Shown: piece after piece, positions 33,096 through 40,967 of the stretch
Position numbering within the stretch: the first letter of the stretch is position 1
Layout: each line of letters starts with the position of its first letter
Source: Gammaproteobacteria bacterium
GTDB taxonomy: Bacteria; Pseudomonadota; Gammaproteobacteria; Steroidobacterales; Steroidobacteraceae
Direction: 5' to 3'
DNA: 45,054 bases
Assembly (NCBI GenBank): GCA_028293725.1
Contig: JAQGOE010000024.1
Location: forward strand, 1-45,054
Program-made: the position numbers and the translations under genes
The notes under the pieces: generated by a model
What the model saw: the letters and a program-made list of their open reading frames with translations, nothing else
Database searches by the model: none
Told to the model about the DNA's origin: nothing

Positions 33096-33704
33096 TCACG
33101 CCACCTTCAGGCAGTCCCGGGACTTGTAGACGTGGTCTACGAGTCCCCACTCCCGCGCCTCTTCCGCGCTCATGAAAGAATCGCGGTCGAGTGTGCGCTC
33201 GACTTCGTCATACGTGCGCCCGCAGTGCCGAGCGTAAATCTCGTTCAGACGCCGCTTCGTCTTGATGATGTCCTGCGCGTGCCGCTCGATGTCCGACACC
33301 TTGCCCTGAAAGCCTCCTGAGGGCTGGTGCACCAGGATGCTGGCGTTGGGTAAGGCGATGCGCCGGCCCGCGGCACCCGCCATGAGCAGAAACGAGCCCA
33401 TCGAGTACGCGGTCCCGATGCATACCGTCGTCACGGCACACTTCACCCATTGCATCGTGTCGTATATCGCCAGGCCGCTGGTCACCATGCCGCCGGGCGA
33501 ATTGATGTACAGGGCGACATCCTTGCCCGGATTCTCCGCCTCGAGGAACAACAGCTGCGCGCAAACCAGGGCCGCAATACTGTCGTCAATCTGTCCGTTC
33601 ACAAAGATGATCCGGTCGCGCAACAGGCGCGAAAAGATATCGAACGAGCGCTCCCCGCGGGCGGACTGCTCGATCACCATCGGCACGAGATTGAGGTTCA
33701 TCAT
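33096..33704 (-). CDS. ClpP-family serine protease, accessory paralogue
   Basis: A 202-residue ClpP-like proteolytic subunit. The triad is readable: Ser101 in the loop GTAYSMGSF, His126 in VHQPSGGF, and Asp175 in [30 protein letters not shown] and [10 protein letters not shown] are canonical. The loop before the serine is normally GQAAS; here it is GTAYS, a change beside the S1 pocket and oxyanion region. Overall it looks more like alphaproteobacterial ClpP than the enteric housekeeping protein. There is no adjacent clpX, unlike most clpP genes. Instead the start overlaps an SRPBCC gene in ATGA, itself coupled to an ArsR repressor. It may be a specialised or transferred second ClpP; whether another clpP exists in the genome is unknown. 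Confidence 0.87.
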   Translation of the reverse strand: MMNLNLVPMVIEQSARGERSFDIFSRLLRDRIIFVNGQIDDSIAALVCAQLLFLEAENPGKDVALYINSPGGMVTSGLAIYDTMQWVKCAVTTVCIGTAYSMGSFLLMAGAAGRRIALPNASILVHQPSGGFQGKVSDIERHAQDIIKTKRRLNEIYARHCGRTYDEVERTLDRDSFMSAEEAREWGLVDHVYKSRDCLKVA

Positions 33705-34045
33705 GCCGCCCGGCGCAGCAGCATTGTGTGCGCCCCTCCTCCACAGGCAACCGGCGCCGTGCGGCTCCTGAAAGGAAGCACATCGGCCAGGACGCGATGG
33801 TCCACTCGCAGATGGGTACCACCTGTGGAAGTGGCGGTGAGCTCGAAAGTAACCACCGAATCAAACTCGTTGCCGCGCCAGCGATAACGCAACAGCCGAT
33901 CAGGCTCCGAGGCCAGGACCTCATAGTCCACCGCGTCAGGAAGCCACGCGGCGAGCAACTCCGGAACGGTCAGCGCCTTCCATACTTTCTGCGGGGCATC
34001 CGGCAGATCGCATTCGGTCACTACGGCAGCAGGCGAGTCAGTCAT
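33701..34045 (-). CDS. SRPBCC / AHSA1-type START-like domain protein
   Basis: A 114-residue small START/Bet v1-like protein of the activator-of-Hsp90 homology type. Features are [25 protein letters not shown] near the N-terminus, [26 protein letters not shown] in the sheet, and LRVDHRVL toward the end. The usual C-terminal helix is short, so the fold may be incomplete. Members often sit beside ArsR regulators and probably bind a hydrophobic ligand; activity is unknown. ATG 34045 overlaps the arsR stop in ATGA and the gene overlaps clpP in the same way. Confidence 0.75.
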   Translation of the reverse strand: MTDSPAAVVTECDLPDAPQKVWKALTVPELLAAWLPDAVDYEVLASEPDRLLRYRWRGNEFDSVVTFELTATSTGGTHLRVDHRVLADVLPFRSRTAPVACGGGAHTMLLRRAA

Positions 34046-34356
34046 GGCTCCATATCCTTCAGCACGTTCTTCAGCTTCTCGAGCCGCTCCGGCCAGAACA
34101 ACCGATAGCGGTCCACCCAATCGACCAGCGGCCCGAGCGCCTGCGGCTGGGCGCGGTAATAGGCAAATCGCCCCTCGCGACGCTCGCACACCAACCCGGC
34201 GCCGCGCAGTGCGGCCAGGTGCTGGGAAATCGCAGGTTGCGAGATTGGGAAACCTGCCTTGAGCTCCGTGACGCTCATCTCCCGGCGGCAGAGGCGCTCG
34301 AAGACGGCGCGCCGGGTCGGGTCGGCGAGGGTTCGGAAGACATCGGTGTCGGGCAT
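34042..34356 (-). CDS. ArsR-family transcriptional repressor
   Basis: A 104-residue winged-helix protein. ADPTRRAVFERLCRREMSVTEL and the recognition helix ISQPAISQHLAALRGAGLV are typical of the ArsR/SmtB group that pairs with SRPBCC proteins, and the wing is RREGRFAYYRA. The metal-binding ELCVCD motif of arsenic/zinc sensors is not present (the two cysteines are at LCRRE and VCERR), so the signal is probably not a metal bound there. ATG 34356 has no Shine-Dalgarno, and the predicted transcription start falls on or next to the A of the ATG, suggesting a leaderless mRNA. It likely represses its own three-gene operon. Confidence 0.87.
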   Translation of the reverse strand: MPDTDVFRTLADPTRRAVFERLCRREMSVTELKAGFPISQPAISQHLAALRGAGLVCERREGRFAYYRAQPQALGPLVDWVDRYRLFWPERLEKLKNVLKDMEP

Positions 34357-34362
34357 GTCCGA

Positions 34363-34391
34363 AATATAAGCCTGTACTTATTCGACTGCAA
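34363..34391 (-). promoter_or_regulatory. Promoter of the arsR-SRPBCC-clpP operon
   Basis: On the minus strand a TTGCAG box (34391-34386) is followed after 17 bases by TATATT (34368-34363), 5 of 6 at the -10. Transcription should begin about 34356, the first base of the arsR start codon. Confidence 0.5.
34366..34381. promoter_or_regulatory. Inverted repeat ATAAG-N6-CTTAT, probable ArsR operator
   Basis: A perfect 5-6-5 dyad lies between and over the -10 and -35 boxes of the arsR promoter, the classic place for repression. ArsR-type operators are AT-rich dyads of similar size. Binding is inferred. Confidence 0.5.
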
Positions 34392-34416
34392 GCTTAGGAC
34401 ACCCGGCTTAGAGATC

Positions 34417-34444
34417 TTGTATTTATGAGGGTCTGCGCTATATT
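34417..34444 (+). promoter_or_regulatory. Probable promoter of the 34498 gene
   Basis: TTGTAT (34417-34422), a 16-base spacer and TATATT (34439-34444) point to the plus-strand hypothetical gene. The -10 matches 5 of 6, the -35 3 of 6. Confidence 0.4.
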
Positions 34445-34497
34445 CCAATCGTAGGGGGTTGAGAACTCAAACAATAACCGCGATGGCCGGGGTAGTG

Positions 34498-34887
34498 ATG
34501 AACACTACGTTGGATAAGTTTCGGGGCGCCGCCCTCTCACTGGCACGCTCGGGATCGATCAAGGATCGACTCACCGATGCCTACCGTAATCATCTCGCCT
34601 TCGTGGACGAGAGTGAGCTCCCCATTGAGTTGGTGGAGGAATTCCGCGCGGTGAGTTACGCACTGAATCGCCAGCGGCCACTGCTGCGCGGCGAGGATAC
34701 TTTCCGTGCCACGGTACGGAAGATGTCGAGCATAGAGGCCGACGAGGTCGCCTCGACTGTCGTACGGCTGTTCGGAGAGATGTCGCGAGAGCCTGCCAGC
34801 GTCGCTCGCAAAGGCCCCAAGAGTCTGCCGCAGATCATCTCGCTCTACCCGGGCGAAGCCTGGACAGTGGTCGATAAGGCCGGGTGA
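34498..34887 (+). CDS. Hypothetical protein
   Basis: A 129-residue soluble, mostly alpha-helical protein that I do not recognise. It begins NTTLDKFRGAALSLARSGSIKDRL; a helix follows around ELPIELVEEFRAVSYAL, then a long charged helix FRATVRKMSSIEADEVASTVVRLFGEM, ending in a Pro/Ser segment. No signal peptide, membrane span or cysteines are seen. Composition and codon use look like the neighbours. A promoter sits 50 bases upstream. ATG 34498 is chosen; ATG 34483 and TTG 34459 in frame are alternatives, none with a strong ribosome site. It is divergent from arsR, and could share its regulation. Confidence 0.6.
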   Translation: MNTTLDKFRGAALSLARSGSIKDRLTDAYRNHLAFVDESELPIELVEEFRAVSYALNRQRPLLRGEDTFRATVRKMSSIEADEVASTVVRLFGEMSREPASVARKGPKSLPQIISLYPGEAWTVVDKAG

Positions 34888-34890
34888 GCT

Positions 34891-34907
34891 TAGGAGCCTG
34901 GCTCCTA
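34891..34907. terminator. Hairpin between convergent genes
   Basis: TAGGAGC and GCTCCTA pair perfectly around a three-base loop, right after the stop of the hypothetical gene and overlapping the stop of the TIR gene. It lacks a T-tract; it may serve both strands. Confidence 0.4.
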
Positions 34908-35357
34908 GTCGAGCTTGAACTCGATCGTGTCCCATCGGGTGGTGTCTTCGTGCCGCGCCTGGCGCCGGATCGCATCCACCAGCGCCCGCTCGTCCCAATC
35001 GACAATCTCGTCAGCGAGATCGGTAATCGTCTTGGGATGGGTCGCATGAGAGCCGAAAGGCTTCATGAGAATCACCGGCTTCTCGCTCGCCTGCGCGAAT
35101 AGCAGCTCGAAGGTGAAGATGTCCCGATGCGTCAGAAACAGGCTTGGGATGGCGATCACCGCCTCGACCGGCGCAATCTGCCGCCGCAGGTCCTCGCGCT
35201 GCGCCTCCTTGTCCCCGGCCGGCGGGTGATCGGGAGTGCTGTAGTTCTTGTAAAAGAAGTTCTTCGCGCTCTCGAGATACTCGAATACGCGCAGATAGTC
35301 GTCGTTGTCTTCCCATACGTGGGTCACGAAAAGACGGATGGGATTGACCTGCGACAT
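34905..35357 (-). CDS. TIR-like (ThsB/MTH538-type) domain protein
   Basis: A 150-residue protein consisting of one TIR-like flavodoxin fold. The N-terminal strand is RLFVTHVWEDNDDYLRVFEYL, followed by FFYKNYSTPDH, the strand VEAVIAIPSLFL, then FTFELLFAQASEKPVILMKPFGS and a C-terminal ADEIVDWDERALVDAI helix. These match the family first called DUF1863 and later linked to Thoeris ThsB. ThsB makes a cyclic-ADP-ribose-type signal for the effector ThsA. No ThsA (SIR2/SLOG or Macro/TM) gene is next to it, so it is an orphan here. ATG 35357 has no clear Shine-Dalgarno. It is divergent from an EEP-fold hydrolase 190 bases away. Confidence 0.75.
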   Translation of the reverse strand: MSQVNPIRLFVTHVWEDNDDYLRVFEYLESAKNFFYKNYSTPDHPPAGDKEAQREDLRRQIAPVEAVIAIPSLFLTHRDIFTFELLFAQASEKPVILMKPFGSHATHPKTITDLADEIVDWDERALVDAIRRQARHEDTTRWDTIEFKLD

Positions 35358-35547
35358 GGGCGTGAGTCTCGCACAAGCGTGGGCGCCGCGAAACTCGGGC
35401 GTCCGACGTCGCCCGGCGACACCCCGCAAGCCGTAAGGCCACGCTAGGGACGCGCTTTTCCGGTCCATCCCGCTCGGGGACTATTGTCCTCCCGCCGACT
35501 CGCCGTGACCGATAGAATGCCTCCCTTTGCGGCGGAGTCCCCCCTCC

Positions 35548-36321
35548 TTGCGTCTGCTCGTCTACAACATCCGGTATGCCACAGGCACCGGGCCCGCCTT
35601 CCATCTGCCCCTGCCCGGTGCGGGCTACCTGCGCAGCAATCGCAAGGTTCTCACCGGAATCACTGAATTCATCCGCGCCGAGCAGGCCGACGTCGTCGGC
35701 CTCATCGAAGTCGATACCGGATCCATCCGCACGGGCATGGTCAACCAGGCCGAGTACATCGCGGGCCATCTCGGCCACTACTCGACTTTCCAGTGCAAGT
35801 ACGGCACCAGCTCGGTCAACAATCTCATGCCCATCGTGCGCAAGCAGGCCAACGCCTTCCTGTCCGCGCCGCATGTGCATGGCGAGCGGTTTCACTACTT
35901 CGACACGGGTATCAAGCGTCTCATCATCGAGCTGGAGCTCGAGGACGTCTGCGTCTTTCTCGTGCACCTGTCGCTGAAATTCCGGCACCGGCAGTATCAG
36001 CTGCGCTCGCTGCACGATCTAATCATCGAGTCGAAAAAGCCGGTGATTGTCGCCGGTGACTTCAACACGTTCTGGGGTTCTCACGAGATCTACCTGTTCA
36101 TGCGCGCCGCCGGCCTGCGCAGCGCGAATTCCGCCGGCCTCCCCTCCTTTCCGGCCAAGGTGCCGCGGGCGGAGCTCGATTTCATTCTGGTGAGCGAAGG
36201 GATCGAAGTGACCGATTTCCGCATCCCCGATGTGCGGTTCTCGGATCATCGACCCCTGGTCTGTGATTTTCACGTGCGCACCAAGGCGGCTGCGCCGGAA
36301 TCAACTGCCACCGTTGCGTGA
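35548..36321 (+). CDS. Endonuclease/exonuclease/phosphatase (EEP) family protein
   Basis: A 257-residue Mg-dependent phosphoesterase of the DNase I/APE1/sphingomyelinase fold. All active-site blocks are present: LLVYNIRYA (metal Asn), VVGLIEVD (metal Glu), VFLVHLSLKF, VIVAGDFNTFWG (catalytic Asp and Asn), AELDFILVS, and the terminal SDHRPLVCDF with the catalytic Asp-His. The substrate may be DNA, a phospholipid or a phosphoinositide. No signal peptide is seen. TTG 35548 with GGCGGAG nine bases upstream is the best start; TTG 35527 is the alternative. It lies seven bases upstream of the beta-oxidation gene and is probably cotranscribed with it. Confidence 0.83.
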   Translation: MRLLVYNIRYATGTGPAFHLPLPGAGYLRSNRKVLTGITEFIRAEQADVVGLIEVDTGSIRTGMVNQAEYIAGHLGHYSTFQCKYGTSSVNNLMPIVRKQANAFLSAPHVHGERFHYFDTGIKRLIIELELEDVCVFLVHLSLKFRHRQYQLRSLHDLIIESKKPVIVAGDFNTFWGSHEIYLFMRAAGLRSANSAGLPSFPAKVPRAELDFILVSEGIEVTDFRIPDVRFSDHRPLVCDFHVRTKAAAPESTATVA

Positions 36322-36328
36322 AACTGCC

Positions 36329-38416
36329 ATGAACGATACCAACACGGCCTGGCGCTCCTCGACCGACGCTGACGGCATCGTCTGGCTGACACTCGACAAG
36401 CCGGGTACATCCGCGAATGTGCTCTCGAGCGATGTCCTCATCGAGCTCGATGCGTTGCTACGCCCACTGCAACAAAGTGCGCCGCGCGGCGTGGTGGTGT
36501 CATCCGCGAAAAAAAGCGGCTTCGTCGCCGGCGCGGATATCAAAGAATTCACGGGGCTCACCGACGCCGAAAGCGGCTATCAACTCATTCACAGTGGACA
36601 GCAGGTGCTCGATCGGCTGGAAGCCCTTCCCTGCCCGACCGTGGCAGCCATTCACGGATTTGCGTTAGGCGGCGGGCTCGAGCTCGCGTTGGCGTGCCGG
36701 TATCGTGTCGCCGTCGGCGACGAGCGCCTGTCGCTAGGTCTGCCGGAAGTACTGCTAGGAATCCATCCGGGGTTTGGCGGCACCGTGCGCGCGGTCCGTC
36801 TCGTCGGCGTGCGCCCCGCCATGGAAATGATGCTGACCGGGAAAACGGTGCGGGCCGACAAAGCGCTGCGCATCGGCCTGGTCGACAAACTCGTTGCCGC
36901 TCCGGAGGAGCTGCAGGCGGCCACCCGGGACGTCATCCTGCAACGCCCCGCGCCGCATAAGGCCCCCTTCGGCGAGCGGATCCTGAGCTCAGCGCTCGCC
37001 CGACCCTTTGTGCGCCGTGCTCTCACTGCGCAGGTCGCCTCGAAGGCGCGCCGTGACCACTACCCCGCGCCCTATGCGATCATCGATCTGTGGTCGCGAT
37101 TCGGAGCCCGCGGCGCGGCGGCCTTCGAAGCCGAGGCCCGCTCGATCGCGCATCTTTTCACCACCGCGACGTCGCGCAACCTGGTGCGCGTGTTCCTGCT
37201 GCAGGACCGCCTGAAAGCCTTGGGTGGCAAGAGTGCGGCTGACATCAAACATGTCCACGTGGTCGGCGCCGGAGTGATGGGCGGCGACATCGCGGCATGG
37301 TCGGCCTTGCGCGGGTTCACGGTCACCTTGCAGGACCAGAGTCTGAAGTTTGTCGAGCCGGCGTTGCAACGGGCCCAGGAGCTCTTCAAGAAGCGCTTAC
37401 GCGATCCGGCCAAAGTGGCCGCGGCTAGTGAGCGCCTGCGCGCCGACATTGACGGCGCTGGCGTCCCGGACGCGGATGTCGTCATCGAGGCGATTTTCGA
37501 GCAACTCGAGGCGAAGCAGGAGTTATATGCGCGCCTCGAGCCCCGCATGAAACCCACCGCGGTGCTGGCAACCAACACCTCGAGCCTCATGCTGGAACCG
37601 CTGGCCGCACGCCTCGCCCGGCCGGAGCGGCTCGTGGGATTGCACTTCTTCAATCCCGTGGCGCAGATGCAGCTCATCGAGATCGTGCAGGCCACGAGCA
37701 CCGCCGCCGATGTTGCGCAGGTGGCGACGGCCTTCGCGCGGCGACTCGACAAACTCCCTGTGCCGTGCCGCAGCGCGCCGGGATTTATTGTCAACCGTGT
37801 GCTCATGCCCTACCTCCACGAGGCCATGTTCGCCGCCCAGGAAGGGGTGCCACTGACGGTGATCGACAAGGTCGCGGTGGACTTCGGGATGCCGATGGGG
37901 CCCATCGAGCTCGCCGATGTTGTTGGTCTCGATGTGGCTGCCCATGTCGGTGAAATCGTGGCGCGCGAGCTCGGCCGTCCCGCCCCCGATCTGACGCGCC
38001 TGCGCGAGTTTCTGGCTGCAAAAAAGCTGGGCCGCAAGAGCGGCGAAGGCTTCTACGTCTGGCAGGACGGCAAGCCGCAAAAGCCGCCGGCGACCGAGCG
38101 GTTAGCGAGGGAACCCCCAGCGGGGGCCGCATCCGTGGCGCCTCCTCCCGACCTGATCGACCGGCTCATTTTAGTACTCATAAATGAGTGCGCCGCCTGT
38201 CTGCGCGAGCACGTTGTCGACGATCCGGATCTCATCGACGCGGCGGTTATTTTCGGCACCGGCTTCGCCCCCTTCCGTGGCGGCCCGCTCGCCTACGCGC
38301 GCAGCCGTGGGGTCGCCTCCGTCGTCGCACGCCTCGAGGAGCTCGCCGGGCGCTACGGCCCCCGTTTTCAGCCCGACTCCGGTTGGCCTCTCGTCACAAA
38401 TGGCTCAAAAACCTGA
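36329..38416 (+). CDS. fadJ: Fatty acid beta-oxidation multifunctional protein (enoyl-CoA hydratase / 3-hydroxyacyl-CoA dehydrogenase)
   Basis: A 695-residue FadB/FadJ-type alpha subunit. The N-terminal crotonase domain has the oxyanion/CoA motif VAGADIKEF, HGFALGGGLELALACRYR and the catalytic Glu region LGLPEVLLGIHPGFGGT. The dehydrogenase half starts with NAD motif VHVVGAGVMGGDIAAW, then ATNTSSL, the catalytic His in GLHFFNPVAQM and the LIEIVQA Glu. The C-terminal repeat ends FGTGFAPFRGGPL. It hydrates enoyl-CoA and oxidises 3-hydroxyacyl-CoA in the cytoplasm. Length fits FadJ (about 700) and there is no fadA thiolase or acyl-CoA dehydrogenase next to it. The start ATG 36329 follows the EEP gene by seven bases. 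Confidence 0.9.
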   Translation: MNDTNTAWRSSTDADGIVWLTLDKPGTSANVLSSDVLIELDALLRPLQQSAPRGVVVSSAKKSGFVAGADIKEFTGLTDAESGYQLIHSGQQVLDRLEALPCPTVAAIHGFALGGGLELALACRYRVAVGDERLSLGLPEVLLGIHPGFGGTVRAVRLVGVRPAMEMMLTGKTVRADKALRIGLVDKLVAAPEELQAATRDVILQRPAPHKAPFGERILSSALARPFVRRALTAQVASKARRDHYPAPYAIIDLWSRFGARGAAAFEAEARSIAHLFTTATSRNLVRVFLLQDRLKALGGKSAADIKHVHVVGAGVMGGDIAAWSALRGFTVTLQDQSLKFVEPALQRAQELFKKRLRDPAKVAAASERLRADIDGAGVPDADVVIEAIFEQLEAKQELYARLEPRMKPTAVLATNTSSLMLEPLAARLARPERLVGLHFFNPVAQMQLIEIVQATSTAADVAQVATAFARRLDKLPVPCRSAPGFIVNRVLMPYLHEAMFAAQEGVPLTVIDKVAVDFGMPMGPIELADVVGLDVAAHVGEIVARELGRPAPDLTRLREFLAAKKLGRKSGEGFYVWQDGKPQKPPATERLAREPPAGAASVAPPPDLIDRLILVLINECAACLREHVVDDPDLIDAAVIFGTGFAPFRGGPLAYARSRGVASVVARLEELAGRYGPRFQPDSGWPLVTNGSKT

Positions 38417-38468
38417 ACGAAACGTGAACGGCATTTCGGCGCGACCAAAGCCCTGTGCTACCATGAAA

Positions 38469-38474
38469 TATAAA
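38469..38474 (+). promoter_or_regulatory. Possible -10 box (TATAAA)
   Basis: TATAAA lies 45 bases before the cNMP/rhodanese start in the 102-base gap after fadJ. No matching -35 box is evident, so this is a weak call. Confidence 0.3.
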
Positions 38475-38518
38475 CTGCAACGCACCACACTTGGTCCCCT
38501 TGCTTCAGGCCGCCGCAC

Positions 38519-39589
38519 ATGGTTGAAGAGCGCGAAGCCAGCGTTCAACTGCTCAAGACTCTCGCGCCGCTCGATGGTTTGAAGCGCGATAACATCGCCG
38601 CGCTCGCAAAGAAAGTCACCGTTCGCAAGATGTCCGCCGGGCGTAACCTCTTCAAGGAGGGCGACACCGACAGGCGTACCATCTGGCTCGTCGGCGGCAT
38701 GCTCGAGATCAGTGAGGCCGGCCGAACCGTGGCCATGATGCGTGGTGGCACACGCGAGTCCCGTACCCCGCTGTATCCGCAGCTTCCCCGGCGCGTGACC
38801 GCGCGAGCCGCCGAAGAAATCAGCTATCTCTCGATCGACAGCGAATTGCTGGACGTCATGATCACCTGGGATCAGACGGGCACCTACGAAGTCTCCGAGT
38901 TGCAGTCCCAGCTCGAGGGCACCGACGGCGACGACTGGATGACGACGCTGCTGCAGACAAAGGCTTTCCACCGTATCCCGCCCGCCAACATCCAGGCCAT
39001 CTTCATGCGCCTGGAGCGGTTTCCCAGCAAGGCCGGCGAAGTTGTCATCAAACAGGGCGATGACGGCGACTTCTTCTACGTTATTGTCAGCGGCAAGTGC
39101 ATCGTGACCCGCGAGACGCCGCTCAACCGGGATGGCATCAAGCTGGCGGAACTCGGTGTTGGCGATACCTTCGGCGAAGAGGCGCTGATCGCCGAAGCCA
39201 AGCGCAACGCAACGGTCACCATGTTGACCGATGGCGTGCTCATGCGGCTCAAGAAGCAGGATTTCCGGGAGCTCATGAACGAGCCCCTGCTGCAATGGGT
39301 GAGCAACGACCAGGCGCGTGACATCGTCGCCAAGGGCGGTCGCTGGCTCGACGTACGGCTGCCCAGCGAGCACCAGAACCTGTCCATCGACGGATCCCTG
39401 AACATCCCGCTGTACTTCATCCGTCTGAAGCTCTCGGCCCTGGATCGCAACGTCCCGTACGTCGTGTACTGCGATACCGGCCGGCGCAGCTCCGCCGCGG
39501 CCTACATCCTCGTCGAGCGTGGATTCGATGCGTACGTGCTGACGGGCGGTCTCACGAACAGTGGCGCAGCCCTGAGGCGCTCGGCCTAG
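38519..39589 (+). CDS. Double cyclic-nucleotide-binding domain protein with C-terminal rhodanese
   Basis: A 356-residue regulator-like protein. Residues about 12-125 form a first cNMP-binding beta-roll without the phosphate cassette. Residues about 140-258 form a second one with FEVVIKQGD-like VVIKQGDDGDFFYVIVSGKC and a phosphate-binding cassette GDTFGEEALIAEAKRNATV, where FGE and an Arg in the expected place remain. Residues about 262-350 are a rhodanese domain: WLDVRLPSEH, GSLNIPLYFIRL, and the active loop YCDTGRRSS with its cysteine. It may link second-messenger level to sulfur transfer or thiol state; no DNA-binding domain or membrane span is present. ATG 38519 is preceded by a weak AGG. 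Confidence 0.85.
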   Translation: MVEEREASVQLLKTLAPLDGLKRDNIAALAKKVTVRKMSAGRNLFKEGDTDRRTIWLVGGMLEISEAGRTVAMMRGGTRESRTPLYPQLPRRVTARAAEEISYLSIDSELLDVMITWDQTGTYEVSELQSQLEGTDGDDWMTTLLQTKAFHRIPPANIQAIFMRLERFPSKAGEVVIKQGDDGDFFYVIVSGKCIVTRETPLNRDGIKLAELGVGDTFGEEALIAEAKRNATVTMLTDGVLMRLKKQDFRELMNEPLLQWVSNDQARDIVAKGGRWLDVRLPSEHQNLSIDGSLNIPLYFIRLKLSALDRNVPYVVYCDTGRRSSAAAYILVERGFDAYVLTGGLTNSGAALRRSA

Positions 39590-39603
39590 GCGCCCACGGC
39601 GCC

Positions 39604-39954
39604 TCACATAGTGTGGGTGGCTTTATCGCCGGATAGCGCGCCGGCTAGATAGGTCTCGATCTTTTTCTGCGTCTGCCCGCGGTCCTGCTCGCTGAACTGC
39701 ACGCCGATGCCGGCTGTTCGCTTGCCCTGGGCACCTTTGGGCGTCACCCAGATCACCCGGCCGGCGACCGGCAGCTTCTCGTCCTCGCCCATGAGGTTCA
39801 GCAGCATGAAAACCTCGTCGCCGAGGCGGTAGTTGCTGTTGGTCGGTATGAACAGGCCGCCGTTCTTCACGAATGGCATATACGCCAGGTACAAGGCGCT
39901 CTTGTCCTTGATCGTCAGGGTCAACAGACCCGGCTTATTCCCGCCCGCTCTCAC
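39604..39954 (-). CDS. pilZ: Type IV pilus assembly protein PilZ
   Basis: A 116-residue PilZ-domain protein very like the founding Pseudomonas PilZ: LTLTIKDKSALYLAYMPFVK, NGGLFIPTNSNYRLGDEVFM, PVAGRVIWVTPKGAQG and AGIGVQF. The c-di-GMP-binding RxxxR and DxSxxG motifs are absent, as in canonical PilZ, which instead works with the PilB ATPase and FimX in pilus extension. The start is GTG 39954, overlapping the holB stop in GTGA. The place after holB is the classic one in gammaproteobacteria. Confidence 0.9.
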   Translation of the reverse strand: MRAGGNKPGLLTLTIKDKSALYLAYMPFVKNGGLFIPTNSNYRLGDEVFMLLNLMGEDEKLPVAGRVIWVTPKGAQGKRTAGIGVQFSEQDRGQTQKKIETYLAGALSGDKATHTM

Positions 39955-40967
39955 GTTCTTATCCTCGCCCCCGGCGCAAAACGTCTCAATATGGCCTCGA
40001 GAGCCAACCCACGGTTAATCGGCGTATCGAGCGCGGACTTCAGTTCCCGCACTCCATCCACCAGTTCGAAGAGGTGGCCCATATTCAAGACTGCATCATG
40101 CCGTGGCGAGAAGGGGGCAGCGCCCACTTTTGTAAAAAAGCCGTCACCTCCGGAGTGTGCACGGATTCGTTCCGTGAGCCAGTTCTCAATGCACCTCAGG
40201 CGCAAGGGAAGCTCAGCCCGCGTCCAGCGCTCGGCGGTCGCGACAGGATCGCCTCCGCCGGTCGTCGCTTCCTCGAGTGTCCGGCGGACCTCCTGTCCGA
40301 CCTCTACCACGGCCTTGGGGTCGACGTCGACAGCCAGCATAGGAGCCTCGCCCAGCGTATCCAGTACCGCATTCCAGTCTGCGGGGCCCCGACTAGCCTC
40401 GAGCCAGGCCACGGCCTCCTGGCGTGCAGGAGCGCGTATGCGGATCCGCTGGCATCGGCTCAGGATGGTCGCCGGCAACCGGGAGGGCTGGGTCACCACC
40501 AGCATCAGGAGCGTCCTGGCAGGCGGCTCCTCCAGGGTCTTGAGAAGCGCATTGGCCGCGAACCGATTGAGCGTGTCCGCCGGGGTGATGACCGCGACCT
40601 TGTAACTGCCCTGGTGGGCCGTCAGAGCGAGTTCCGCCGACAGCTCCCGGATCTGCTCGATGCGAATCTGGCGGGAGTCTTCAATGGGCTGCAGGACCGC
40701 CAGGTCGGGGTGCTGCGCCGTAGCCACGCGGTGGCAACCCTGGCACTTGCCGCAGGGCGCCTGCTCAGGGTTCTGGCAAAAAACCAGGCTGGCGAGCCAT
40801 TTCGCGAGCCAGTCGCCCCCTGCTCCCGGGGCCTCGTGCAGCAATAATCCGTGGGGCAGGCGTCCCGCCTTGTGCGCGGCGGCCAATGTCGTCATCTCGG
40901 AGCCTAACCACGACGGTGCCACCGTCGTGGCTGCCACAGGGGCCGCGGGGGGCGTCTCTTTCGCCAT
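39951..40967 (-). CDS. holB: DNA polymerase III subunit delta'
   Basis: A 338-residue clamp-loader subunit. The P-loop is degenerate (HEAPGAGGDWL, no Lys), as expected for delta', which does not hydrolyse ATP. The zinc module is C-x7-C-x2-C-x2-C (CQNPEQAPCGKCQGC). ANALLKTLEEPPARTLLML and the SRC motif in PATILSRCQRI follow. It loads the beta sliding clamp with gamma/tau and delta. The start overlaps the tmk stop by one base (TAATG) and the stop overlaps pilZ. Confidence 0.92.
   Translation of the reverse strand: MAKETPPAAPVAATTVAPSWLGSEMTTLAAAHKAGRLPHGLLLHEAPGAGGDWLAKWLASLVFCQNPEQAPCGKCQGCHRVATAQHPDLAVLQPIEDSRQIRIEQIRELSAELALTAHQGSYKVAVITPADTLNRFAANALLKTLEEPPARTLLMLVVTQPSRLPATILSRCQRIRIRAPARQEAVAWLEASRGPADWNAVLDTLGEAPMLAVDVDPKAVVEVGQEVRRTLEEATTGGGDPVATAERWTRAELPLRLRCIENWLTERIRAHSGGDGFFTKVGAAPFSPRHDAVLNMGHLFELVDGVRELKSALDTPINRGLALEAILRRFAPGARIRT

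Noticed and set aside
34459..34470. TTGAG-AA-CTCAA dyad before the hypothetical gene
   Set aside because: Five-base arms with no other support; such dyads are expected by chance.
38405..39607. A 400-codon open frame on the minus strand opposite the cNMP/rhodanese gene
   Set aside because: Antisense shadow; the sense strand encodes recognisable cNMP and rhodanese motifs.
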